Origin: an uncultured Bacilli bacterium
GTDB lineage: Bacteria > Bacillota_I > Bacilli_A > RF39 > UBA660
Length of the DNA: 40,492 nt
Assembly (NCBI GenBank): GCA_947627375.1
Contig: CANQVR010000004.1
Coordinates: forward strand, 1 to 40,492
Reading direction: 5' to 3'
Of the stretch, positions 1-9,000 are shown one piece after another. Below the pieces are notes generated by a model that had not been told where the DNA came from, did no database searches, and saw nothing but the letters and a program-made list of their open reading frames with translations. The stretch's first letter is position 1. Every line of letters begins with the position of its first letter. Position numbers and translations under genes: made by a program.

Positions 1-491
1 TTTATTCTATTTAATTCTTTTTTTCTATCTTCATATAATCTGTATCCAGAATATATATCTTGATACAATTCATCTCTTTCTATAGGTTTGACATATTTTC
101 CTTCTGATGTTAATCTTGCGATTAACATCGCATCCCTTGGATCACTTTTTGCTGGATTACCATCGTATGAATCTTTTTCATTTTTAACTGTTTTTGTTGG
201 CATCAATACTGTTTCTTGTCCGCAGTCTTTAAAATATTTATTGATGTTTAACCAATAATGACCTGTTGGTTCAAAAGATATTAAAACATCTTTTTTATTT
301 GTCTTATACATTGCCTCTGTTATCTGACATCCTATGACATCCAAGTTTTTAGTTCTATCAAACCAAACTTTTTTATACACTTCCTTTCCTCTATAATCAC
401 AAAATCTTACACAGCAATTTGTCTTTCCTACATCGATTCCACAAATCAATGTGTCTTCTGTAATTCTTTCAATTTTTTCTTCAACTCTCAT
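1..491 (-). CDS. IS110-family transposase, N-terminal part (runs off window)
   Basis: This is the N-terminal 163 residues of a DEDD-type (RuvC-like) IS110 transposase, the enzyme that recombines the element in and out of DNA. I translated it by hand from the minus strand. It shows GIDVGK (Asp20), EPTGHYW (Glu74) and SDPRDAMLIARL (Asp117 and Asp120), which together form the catalytic tetrad of the family. ATG at 491 follows a strong GGAGG about seven bases upstream. The frame is intact to the window edge, so nothing here suggests decay; the C-terminal Tnp20 (serine) domain lies outside. It sits downstream of, and in the same direction as, the large secretion cluster, separated from it by the cluster terminator. 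Family assignment is firm; the exact IS and whether it is active cannot be told. Confidence 0.9.
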   Translation of the reverse strand, partial: MRVEEKIERITEDTLICGIDVGKTNCCVRFCDYRGKEVYKKVWFDRTKNLDVIGCQITEAMYKTNKKDVLISFEPTGHYWLNINKYFKDCGQETVLMPTKTVKNEKDSYDGNPAKSDPRDAMLIARLTSEGKYVKPIERDELYQDIYSGYRLYEDRKKELNRI

Positions 492-625
492 ATTTCAATC
501 CTCCATAATTTAATTTTATCAAACTTTGTAAAATTTAACTATCCGATTTCATTATAAGAGTCTTTCGCCCATAGTTTTAACACAAATAAAAAACAAGTGC
601 AAACGACCATTTTTTAAAATTCACT
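492..625 (-). mobile_element. Non-coding left end of the IS110 element; possible bridge-RNA region
   Basis: Between the transposase start and the cluster terminator lie about 130 bases without a credible gene. In elements of the IS110 group the non-coding segment upstream of the transposase encodes the bridge RNA that guides recombination, so this stretch is the expected place. It contains a locally less AT-rich block (GGGCGAAAGACTC on the minus strand, about 556-568). I could not define the element boundary or fold the RNA by eye, so the limits given are only those of the gene-free stretch. The role is inference from family knowledge. Confidence 0.35.
551..580 (-). promoter_or_regulatory. 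Candidate promoter for the IS110 transposase or its guide RNA
   Basis: A perfect TATAAT (551-556) is preceded 18 bases upstream by TTAAAA (575-580), a 4/6 match to the -35 box. It lies 60 bases upstream of the transposase ATG. In this AT-rich sequence chance matches are common, so confidence is modest. Confidence 0.4.
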
Positions 626-680
626 TCAAAAATAAAAGGAATTTAACAAATTCCCCTTAGGCGAATTTGTTATAATTCCT
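626..680 (-). terminator. Rho-independent terminator closing the secretion cluster
   Basis: On the minus strand a long hairpin (637-680; 17-bp stem with one bulge, arms AGGAATTATAACAAATTC and GAATTTGTTAAATTCCT, small CCTAAGG-containing loop) is followed by TTTTATTTTT. It lies about 50 bases after the rhodanese stop codon and separates the cluster from the IS110 element. The stem closely resembles the greA terminator at 29213-29266. Confidence 0.8.
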
Positions 681-728
681 AGTCAAAACTCTCTTGAAAA
701 TACAAAATTCATACTTTTTTAATTTTTT

Positions 729-1025
729 TTAAATACTAGCACTATATTCAAAGTAACCACCTTCGATATTAATTACTTTATATCCAAGTTCAGTTAATTT
801 ACGACAAGCTTTTATACTTTGTTTTCCATATTGACAAAACAAATAATATATTTCATCTTTTTTTAAATATTTATCTGGCATCATTAATAAAAAATTAATA
901 GGAGCATTCTTTGCACCAGGTATTGTTCCCGATAAATACATGTAATTATCTCTCAAGTCTATCATATTTATTTTTCTAATTTGTAAAATATCTTTTAAAT
1001 CTTTGATATTAATAGACCTAATCAT
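729..1025 (-). CDS. Small single-domain rhodanese-like protein
   Basis: A 98-residue rhodanese-fold protein. Family features seen are the MIDLRD segment, the G-x-IPGA-x-NAP strand-loop, and the active loop LFCQYGKQS with the persulfide-forming Cys, followed by a helix and the VINIEGGY end segment typical of GlpE/YbbB-like single rhodaneses. I start it at ATG 1025, where AGAGGTGG stands five bases upstream, rather than at an in-frame ATG at 1070 whose extra 15 residues add nothing to the fold. It is the last gene before the cluster terminator and follows the surface protein gene closely, so it is probably co-transcribed. Rhodaneses handle sulfane sulfur; a link to the cysteine-rich secreted proteins of this cluster is only speculation. 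No signal peptide is seen, so it should be cytoplasmic. Confidence 0.8.
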   Translation of the reverse strand: MIRSINIKDLKDILQIRKINMIDLRDNYMYLSGTIPGAKNAPINFLLMMPDKYLKKDEIYYLFCQYGKQSIKACRKLTELGYKVINIEGGYFEYSASI

Positions 1026-1077
1026 TTGTTCCACCTCTTTATAGTATATGAAAAAAAATCCTATATTCATAGGACTT

Positions 1078-2271
1078 TTATCTAATTATATATGGATTTT
1101 TTTCCGTACCTTTTCCTTCTTTATACATCGTTCTACTAGATAACTTTATAACTGGTCTAATATAAGCAGAAGATGCTGCTTGTACTTTTTCTACAATACC
1201 CGTTCTAACACTATAAACATTTGATGTATCATTAGCATCTGCAGTTATTAACCACCAGTTATAATTAGCTGCTAGATAGTTGTAGTTTTGACATGATCGA
1301 CCAAGTGGACTTATACATTCAGGATCAGTACTAGCATTCAAGTAATCTGATAATGTTAAAAGTCCAATCATTTGATTTTCAATTTTCTGTCCACATTCTA
1401 CAGAATTATTATTAGCGACATAATCTTCAGCTCTTTTACCAATACACAAATCAAATGGAACTAATTTTTCCTTGGTTTGATCAGAAATAATTTTACCTGT
1501 ATCATAATAAACAGTTTTAGCTGATTTATAATAATCTTTTAAGTAATTTCTCATTCTACTAATAGAAAAATCATTAATACCAGATTTATACAAACGAAGA
1601 GTATTATATCTATCATCCCAAGCAACTGTCATTGTTTTATTTTTATCATCACGTATTAGTAAAATTTCATTTGAACTGTCTACTTTTACTATACGCCAAA
1701 GGATATTATCAAGTAAAACATAATTCTTAACGTTTGTACCACGAAAAACATATTCATTATTTAGAAAATATAATCCATCATTATTAACTACTATATTCTT
1801 TTTATCTATTACTTTCTTATAAAGTTCTGATGTCTCATATTCATCATTACAAAATAAATATGGAGTATAAACAAATTTATTATTAATCTTTTCTACAGTA
1901 ACTCTACCTGAATCACACTCAGTATTATCACCTAAATATTCGGTAAATTCTTTCATATATTCACCTTTTATTAAAGTACTTGCTTCTATACCTTCGTTGG
2001 TAGTTTTTTCACCTGGTAATCTATTTTTATGTTCACTATAATATTTTTGAGCAGCTTGCTTCATAATTTCTTCAACTTCAACATAAGTCTTTCTTGGACT
2101 AAATATTAAAGAGAATAAAAACATAACTAAAAGAAATACAACTACTCCTATAGTAAGAAATATAGTATACTTAAGCATTTTGTTTTTTAAACTATTATCT
2201 TTTTTTGGAGTATTATTTTTTCCTTGAGAAGTTTTATCATCTGAATTTACTAACTTTAGATTCATATTCAT
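1078..2271 (-). CDS. Membrane-anchored surface protein: pseudopilin-like domain plus GxGT-NPY module
   Basis: A 397-residue protein with a charged cytoplasmic N-terminus, one TM helix (about 33-57), a pseudopilin-like segment (about 62-145) and a C-terminal module (about 172-397) ending in GKGTEKNPYIIR. The middle segment, AAQKYYSEHKNRLP followed by two cysteines (about 119 and 141), aligns by eye with residues 48-115 of the protein at 25780-27564, which has AEHYMQINRNKLP and Cys91/Cys115. The C-terminal module (YVLLDNILWRIVKV ... AYIRPVIKL ... GxGTxxNPYxI) recurs there twice and in the protein at 36241-37614. It resembles the DUF6273-type surface modules of Firmicutes, but I cannot confirm the Pfam family. 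It lies 23 bases after virD4 and is likely co-transcribed. Likely role: exposed subunit or accessory factor of the secretion machine. Function unknown. Confidence 0.75.
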   Translation of the reverse strand: MNMNLKLVNSDDKTSQGKNNTPKKDNSLKNKMLKYTIFLTIGVVVFLLVMFLFSLIFSPRKTYVEVEEIMKQAAQKYYSEHKNRLPGEKTTNEGIEASTLIKGEYMKEFTEYLGDNTECDSGRVTVEKINNKFVYTPYLFCNDEYETSELYKKVIDKKNIVVNNDGLYFLNNEYVFRGTNVKNYVLLDNILWRIVKVDSSNEILLIRDDKNKTMTVAWDDRYNTLRLYKSGINDFSISRMRNYLKDYYKSAKTVYYDTGKIISDQTKEKLVPFDLCIGKRAEDYVANNNSVECGQKIENQMIGLLTLSDYLNASTDPECISPLGRSCQNYNYLAANYNWWLITADANDTSNVYSVRTGIVEKVQAASSAYIRPVIKLSSRTMYKEGKGTEKNPYIIR

Positions 2272-2294
2272 AAACTTATACCTCTTTCTTTTTA

Positions 2295-4349
2295 TTAATC
2301 ATCAAAGAAATCATCGAAAAATTCTTCATTATCATCTTCAGCAACTACTTCATTTACTAGAGAATGCTCATCTCTAGAAATATTTTCTTGTTTTTCAATT
2401 TCAGCTTGATTTCTTTTTTCTTCTGCTTCTAATTCTGCGATTTTAGCATCTATTTTTTTAACTAAGTCATCCATGTTAAATCCTAATGGCTCTTCTTTTG
2501 CTGGTTCTTCATGCATTTGTTGTGATGGTTGAACATCATTATTTTGATTCATCACATTAGGTGGTATGAATGGTGGTATCATGCCTGCTCCACCACTAGG
2601 AGGTGTAGGAGCATTACTTTGTTGATTTAACATTTCAAGTAATCTTTTTTGTCTTATTTCTTTTACATAAGTTTTTAAATCAAAAATATGAACTGGTTGT
2701 TTCTCTCTTTGAGGATATTCTGCTTTAGGATATTTTTTACCCCAATCTATTTTAAAGTCCGGTGTTTGCATAACTTTAAATGGTTGTTTTCTCATACGAA
2801 GTATAATTGCTTCAAACTGTTTCATACGTTGTAAATCACTTACTGTAACAAGTGGAGTTGAGGCTGTTTTATCATCTTTTTTAGATTTTACTTCACCACA
2901 CATTTTAGATATTTCTTCAAGAGCTGAAAGTTCTGCTGAAATAAGATAGATAATATTACCACAGTTACCTTTAATTGTTTCAGCATCTTCTTTCCCATAG
3001 ACACTATCAAGTTGAGCATAGTTTTGGATAATAAAAGTAAATCTAATTTGACGACTACGAGCGGCAGTAATCATAGTGGTTACATCTTTAAGAGGTGGCA
3101 TATTAGCAAACTCATCTAGTAAGAAATTAGTTCTTATCGGAAGTTTTCCACCAGCTTCTTGAGCAACTCTAATTAATGTTTCATAACATTGTTTCAATAA
3201 AATAGTAACTAATGAGTGATATGTTTTCTTTTCATCTTGAACTACTATAAATAAAGCTGTTTTTTCTTTACCGATAGTTGAAAGATCTAAGTCACTATAA
3301 GATAACATTTCACTTAAATTTTCACGGGATGCAAAAAGTTTTATTTTTTGTCTGAATACTGATAAAATACTACCTTTAGTATCATCAGGAGCATTTATTG
3401 TAGATGATGCGTTAACTGCAGCTGTCGATGTCGGATCTTTGGCATCAAAATAAGTTTTAATATAAGTAGATCCTGCAAATTTCTCTTCTCCAACAGTTGT
3501 CATTAAGTTAATACTGTTAATATTGACTTCTTCTTCAGCAGCATCTTCAAAAAGTCCTATGGCAACTCCTGCAAAATAATCAGCGGAAGTATTTTCCCAA
3601 AATGGATCATTATTTTTACTTGATTCATCATATAAGATATTTTGAGCAAGGTCATCTAATAACTCAATTGCTTTATCTTGATTCCCATTTTTATACATTT
3701 CATAAGGAAGCGAAAGTGGATTCCATGCATTTCCTTGTTGAGGATCACGGAAGTTTAGAATTAAAATATTATAACCTTTTTCTTTTAACATTTCGGCAGT
3801 TTCTTCATATATTTCACCTTTAGGATCAGTTATAATCATACTCTCACCTTTTTTAGCAAGAGATCTTACTTGAGGTTTAATAACTGTTTCAGTTTTACCA
3901 CTACCAGTAGATCCAATAACTAAAGTATGATATTCACCATCATCTACCCACATTTCTTCTTCTTTTAAAATAAGCGGAACTCCAGCAGCATTTGCTTGTT
4001 CCTCTCTTACTGGTATACAATCAAGTTCTGCTTGAATTTCTTTATCTTTTGCCCAACGACTATAACCTTTATCTTTTTTTTCTGAGGTAATTCCAAAACC
4101 TTTTTCCATATCAAAGAAAGTTGATTTTACACTAAAAATCAAGACTGCTAATGCAATAAAATAAAATACTATCGTAGTAAGAATTATATCATGATTAAAA
4201 GCAGGTAATGGATTTATACCTGAAAGTACTCCATCATGTGCTAGAGTGTAGATATTGGCAGTACAAATACACACTACATAAAACATGAATATAGCAAAAA
4301 TTGTAAAGATGATTAAGTCTTCTTTATCAGCTCTGAATTTTAACTTCAT
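2295..4349 (-). CDS. VirD4/TraG-type coupling protein ATPase
   Basis: A 684-residue type IV coupling protein, the hexameric inner-membrane ATPase that receives substrates and hands them to the channel. Two TM helices lie at about 11-33 and 55-73. They are followed by the nucleotide-binding domain with Walker A GSTGSGKT (146-153), the DPKGE strand, and Walker B LLDEFANMP (about 410-418), and then the TAARSRQIRFTFIIQNYAQL segment characteristic of TraG/TraD. The C-terminal tail (about 575-684) is Pro/Gln-rich, then a charged coiled-coil-like stretch, and ends in a striking acidic-aromatic motif, EEFFDDFFDD. RBS GAAAGAGG precedes ATG 4349, and a separate promoter lies at 4377-4405. There is no relaxase nearby, so the substrate may be protein rather than DNA. 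Family is certain; substrate unknown. Confidence 0.93.
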   Translation of the reverse strand: MKLKFRADKEDLIIFTIFAIFMFYVVCICTANIYTLAHDGVLSGINPLPAFNHDIILTTIVFYFIALAVLIFSVKSTFFDMEKGFGITSEKKDKGYSRWAKDKEIQAELDCIPVREEQANAAGVPLILKEEEMWVDDGEYHTLVIGSTGSGKTETVIKPQVRSLAKKGESMIITDPKGEIYEETAEMLKEKGYNILILNFRDPQQGNAWNPLSLPYEMYKNGNQDKAIELLDDLAQNILYDESSKNNDPFWENTSADYFAGVAIGLFEDAAEEEVNINSINLMTTVGEEKFAGSTYIKTYFDAKDPTSTAAVNASSTINAPDDTKGSILSVFRQKIKLFASRENLSEMLSYSDLDLSTIGKEKTALFIVVQDEKKTYHSLVTILLKQCYETLIRVAQEAGGKLPIRTNFLLDEFANMPPLKDVTTMITAARSRQIRFTFIIQNYAQLDSVYGKEDAETIKGNCGNIIYLISAELSALEEISKMCGEVKSKKDDKTASTPLVTVSDLQRMKQFEAIILRMRKQPFKVMQTPDFKIDWGKKYPKAEYPQREKQPVHIFDLKTYVKEIRQKRLLEMLNQQSNAPTPPSGGAGMIPPFIPPNVMNQNNDVQPSQQMHEEPAKEEPLGFNMDDLVKKIDAKIAELEAEEKRNQAEIEKQENISRDEHSLVNEVVAEDDNEEFFDDFFDD

Positions 4350-4376
4350 TCTTTTCGCCTCTTTCTAACTGCTCCT

Positions 4377-4405
4377 ATTATACATTAAAAAGCTTATTTT
4401 GTCAC
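4377..4405 (-). promoter_or_regulatory. Internal promoter for virD4-like gene
   Basis: GTGACA (4400-4405, 5/6 match to the -35 box) and a perfect TATAAT (4377-4382) are separated by exactly 17 bases, within the 55-base gap before the coupling-protein gene. It suggests that virD4 and the two genes after it can be expressed apart from the rest of the cluster. Confidence 0.6.
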
Positions 4406-5220
4406 TAATTATTAATATTTATACGGCTAATTTTATTATTTTTATAATCATATAAATTGAGTTTATATGTATCATCACTTAAATATTCACAATTACTTAT
4501 TATTTTATAACTATTGTCATTTGCAAAACTAAAGATACCATCTAAACTAGGTAAACAAATATTTTTAAGATCACTATCATTTACAACTTTACTATAAATA
4601 TTATAAATTTTATTATTTCTTTCTAAAAACATAAAACTAAACACTTTTTTTAAGTCATCATTAATCTTAGTCTTATTATAATTAACCATATTACTAATAA
4701 TATAAATATTACTACTTCTAATATTATCACCATTAAATGATACTTTATATTTTTTAATATAACTGACATTATAATCTTTTTCTAAATTATTTCTCATAAG
4801 CTGTTTTAAGATTATATCTTCATTTTCACCATAATCTTTATCTTCTCTAAACTCAACGTAATTTACTTTAGAAGTTCCTCCATAAGTTAAAAGTTTTCCT
4901 CTAGTATAGCGAGTTACTGTTTTATTTGGATCTATAGTCATTTCTAATTTATTATTAATAATCTCATATTTGATATTACCTTTACTTTCATTATCTACAT
5001 ATAAATCATACGTAATATCAGTATAACTTTTAGTAAAATCAGACTTACTTATAGATTTCCATTCATTATTAGATTCTTGATATAAAATATATTTATTATC
5101 ATTAAAAACAAAAACTTCATAATTAAAAACTTTTCTGACAATAGAAAACAAAAAGAAGATTATGAAAAAAATGCAAAAAATTATTATAGGAATAATTATA
5201 TTTCTTGTCATTCTTTTCAT
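4405..5220 (-). CDS. Membrane-anchored exported protein, paralogue of the upstream gene
   Basis: A 271-residue protein of unknown function with one N-terminal TM helix (about 8-30) and an extracytoplasmic remainder. By eye it is a diverged paralogue of the product of 5223-6035: both have a W-x-S/I-x-x-S/D-x-x-(x)-Y-like region, an R-G-x-L/I-x-YGG turn near residue 110 (RGKLLTYGG here, RGTIAYGG there), an I-Y-R/S segment near 205, and two cysteines in the last third (ICLPS and NCEYL here, GCRPS and SCTFF there). It begins two bases after the upstream stop codon behind a strong AAAGGAGG, so the pair is translationally linked. It is placed between the cell-wall hydrolase gene and virD4, where conjugation clusters often carry TcpC/VirB8-like bitopic proteins. 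That placement is suggestive but no VirB8 motif can be recognised. Confidence 0.6.
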   Translation of the reverse strand: MKRMTRNIIIPIIIFCIFFIIFFLFSIVRKVFNYEVFVFNDNKYILYQESNNEWKSISKSDFTKSYTDITYDLYVDNESKGNIKYEIINNKLEMTIDPNKTVTRYTRGKLLTYGGTSKVNYVEFREDKDYGENEDIILKQLMRNNLEKDYNVSYIKKYKVSFNGDNIRSSNIYIISNMVNYNKTKINDDLKKVFSFMFLERNNKIYNIYSKVVNDSDLKNICLPSLDGIFSFANDNSYKIISNCEYLSDDTYKLNLYDYKNNKISRININN

Positions 5221-5222
5221 TT

Positions 5223-6035
5223 TTAATCCTCCTTTAGTTTAGTAAAATCTATTAAAATATTTTTAAAATCTGTAGTTTTATTATTGTATTCATATAAATA
5301 ATTATTTACTTCTACAGCACTAAAGAAAGTACAACTGATAGCTATTTTAGGGTTATTATCTTTGTTAATTTTAAAAGCTGTAGAAATACTTGGTCTGCAT
5401 CCTTGATAATGAGTTTTAAATTTTTCAATAGAACGATATATAACTGTATTTTTATTATTTTTTCTTAAGAAAACAATAGAATATACTTTGGTTGGAGTTA
5501 TCATATCTTGATATGTATTACTAATAGCAAATATTTCTTCTTTTGTTCCATCATTATCTAAATCAATTAAGTATTTTTTCTTAAGAGGTGTATTTTCATC
5601 TAATACATCTTTTATATTTAATTGTTTTAAAACTCTATTGGCATAAGCATATTCTTTATTAGTCATATTGGTACTGGTATAAGAAATATTTTCTATTTTA
5701 ATATCACCACCATAAGCAATCGTTCCTCTTTCCCAAGAAATTGACTTTCTATTATTATCAAAAATATACCATTGTCCTTCACTATTCATTAAGTAATTAT
5801 TACCAATAAATTTTTGATTTTGATATATATCATATTTTTTCCAACTATAATCTTCTATTTCCGAATCAGGAATTTTAGCCCATTTCTGATCTGAATATAT
5901 CCATTTACTATAATTATCTATAAATATAGTTGCTACACCTTTATTCTTATTAGATTGATTTATAAAAATTATTACAGCCATTATGATAGCGTATATACCT
6001 AAACAAATAAATACAAGTTTATATCTTTTTTTCAT
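5223..6035 (-). CDS. Membrane-anchored exported protein with DxDNDG motif
   Basis: A 270-residue bitopic protein of unknown function: TM about 7-25, then an extracytoplasmic domain. Residues about 158-170 read LIDLDNDGTKEEIFAI, a calcium-loop-like DxDNDG motif as in FG-GAP/VCBS repeats and similar secreted proteins. Two cysteines follow (QGCRPS and ISCTFF). It is the partner and paralogue of the protein encoded at 4405-5220, though the DNDG loop is not kept there. It lies 11 bases after the stop of the 1135-residue hydrolase gene and belongs to the same operon. A VirB8-like assembly role is possible from position and topology only. Confidence 0.6.
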   Translation of the reverse strand: MKKRYKLVFICLGIYAIIMAVIIFINQSNKNKGVATIFIDNYSKWIYSDQKWAKIPDSEIEDYSWKKYDIYQNQKFIGNNYLMNSEGQWYIFDNNRKSISWERGTIAYGGDIKIENISYTSTNMTNKEYAYANRVLKQLNIKDVLDENTPLKKKYLIDLDNDGTKEEIFAISNTYQDMITPTKVYSIVFLRKNNKNTVIYRSIEKFKTHYQGCRPSISTAFKINKDNNPKIAISCTFFSAVEVNNYLYEYNNKTTDFKNILIDFTKLKED

Positions 6036-6046
6036 AATTTCTCCTT

Positions 6047-9000
6047 TTATCCGGCAACTTTATAATAAGCATAAGTATCTACCATTCCATTTGGATAGTA
6101 ATCTACCATATCAGTTTTATCTGAAGCTGGATCCATCATAATTACTCTACCATTTTCTACTCTATCTATAGCAACCCAGTGTTGTCCTGAACCATATCCT
6201 GTTACTTGAGCAACTACATAGTATCCTTGATCAATTAATTCTTTGGCTTTCTCTGCTTCATTACCAGAGACGCTTGTTCTTCCAACATATTGGAAACTTG
6301 GAGCGACGTTAGAGACTGCACCCCATACTAAGTCTCCACCATTAACAAAGCCACCATTATCGTTCATAGCTTGAACGAAAGTTCCTGGATTAAATTCTCC
6401 TTGAACAATAGTAGGTACTCCTGATTTGGCGATTAACATTGCAATAGAAGTTGCTAGACAACCTATGTTGGCAATACTACCTCCACCTCCAACAGAAATA
6501 CTACCCCATCTAGGATCCATTTGTGACCAAGAAGCATAGTCTCCAGCTGCAGCACTTCCAGCATTTTGCTCAACACAATCATCACTTGTATTAGAACTAC
6601 TACTACTGCTGCCATCACATGACATGCTTGCTATTTGTGCTGCTCCACTATAATGTTCGATTAATAGTTCAGTATAACTTTTACCTTGACTAGCCTGACT
6701 ACTCCAATTATTTTGAACAACGTTATTATAAGTAGTATTCATAACATAGCCATTGTTATCAACTAAAATTTTACCATTAGTCTCAGCAACTGCCGCACGG
6801 AAAGAACTATCTTGAGGAACTGGTCCTTTATTATCACATCCTAAATCAGGATCACAGTACACTTGATCGTTGGTACAGTTTCTGATTTGTAAAACCCACT
6901 CATCATTTTCTTTTGATAAACTTAAACCAGATGAGTTATTCATAGCTGCAGGTCTTGTTAAAGCAAAACTTCTGGCGGCTATGGCTTGGGCTTTGGCGGC
7001 TTCAGGAGGTGCTTCACTACCAATTTCGGCATAAGTTACCCCTAAAACATATTTTTCAAAATCTATAAGATCTCCACTTTCAGGTCCACTACCATCACAG
7101 GTTAAAGTTCGTACTTTTAAATTAGAAATATTTTGAGCTTGCTCTTGATTATTTCCATTAATATTAAAGCCTTTGATTTGGTATGCACAACTACCAGCAG
7201 TACTATTAACAGTAGTATCACAGTCATCTTCTTCTTTGCCTATTAAACTATAATAATCATCTTTGTGTTCAAATATATCGTCAACCATTTCATCTAGTTT
7301 ATCTTCGCTTTTAATTTTTGGTAGTTCTCCTTTGATAAAAGCTTTTAATTCTTGTCTTACTTCATCAGGTATTCCGTTAGCATCAGTTGAAGAAGTTGTA
7401 CTTGAAGTTGCGCTATTTGGATACTGAGGTGATCCATATCCTGAAACATCTGCAAAAAATCCTTGATTTAATTGATCTTGTTTTACTGCCACCTTATCTT
7501 CAGTAACAGTAGTGTTTCCTTCTATTGTGGTAAGTACTCCATCTTTATAATCAACAACTAAACCAACATGACCATGATCATAAAAGATAAGATCTCCTTG
7601 TTTAGGTTGATAACTACTATCACTAGATGGATGGAATAACCCCCTTTCCTCAAACCAAGATACTCCAGTAGCGGAAGATGAAAATTTTGGTATAACATCT
7701 TCTGAAATACCAGCTTGATTAGCACACCATGAAATAAACATGGCACACCATTCATCTGTTGGCAATCCATACCACTCACCAAATTTGGTTTTTCCACCAG
7801 ACTCTTCAGTATATCCTTCTTCTGCTTTGGCAATTTCTACAATTTTAGCAGCAGATGAAGCAGGAGCACCTGTTGTGGTATTAGTCGTTTGTGTCGTTGT
7901 AGTATTGGTATTCCCATTAGGTGGGAAACTTTCTGTTGCAATGATATTTGGATTTGAGGCTGCAAAATCTTCAAAATAAACAAATCCACCTGCTGCTGCT
8001 TGCGCTTGCTTTAAAGCCATTGCAGTATCTTTTCCTACATATCTATAATGCCACTCTTCAGTTGTTCCACCATAATCAGCGGGATTATATCTTCTAAACC
8101 ACCCATATTCAGCTCCATGAGCTTCTAACCAAGCATATCCATCACTAGCGGCAACATCGATTGTTGTTCCAAGTTGATGCTCAGAAAAACCTGGAGAAGC
8201 TGCACGTGGGGAACCATACATAGCATATACAGCTTCTTGTTCTGCATAACTACGATAACCATCATTTAAAGATAATGATACTCCAGCTGCAGCTGCAGCA
8301 GCTTTCATATTTTCATAAGCAGTAGCTGCGACGTCTACAAGCTGATATTGTTCACCTGGAATAGCACGGGTCTGAGGAATATAAGCAGCATCTAATGGCC
8401 TTCCCGAACCAACTATTCTAAATAAACTTGAAACATTATCAACATCAAGTATTATTTTATCACCTACATTATAAGTAGTAGTAATAGTTCCAGTACCATT
8501 ATTACCACTTACTCCTCCTGTTGCTGTTGATGATGACAAATTAGCGGGTACTTTACTAAAAATTCCTGCTAGTTTATGAATTTTATTATCATTAAGGAAA
8601 AATCCTTGCAAACGTCTATTATCAGTAATATCATCATATCCATAACTTCCACTATTAGAATATTGTTCATTATCTATTAAAATAGCAAGAGTTGAAGAAA
8701 TATAATCAGGATTAAAATTTTTATTACTATTATATTCTTTCTTTAAAGCACTTATATATGCTCGTTCAGAAGAACCACCTTCTGTATTTTTTTCTTCAAT
8801 GGTAAAATTTTCTATTAAAGGTTCTACCCTTATCGTACTAGAAATAAAATTAGCAGTATAATTAGCAACAGCCGTAGATATAAAAAATAATATAAAAACT
8901 AAAGCTAGTGGTAAAGCTATAACAAATATTAATATTTTTGTTTTTAATTTTATAAAACCTTTACCAAATGTTGATAATATATTACTTTTATTTTCTTCTG

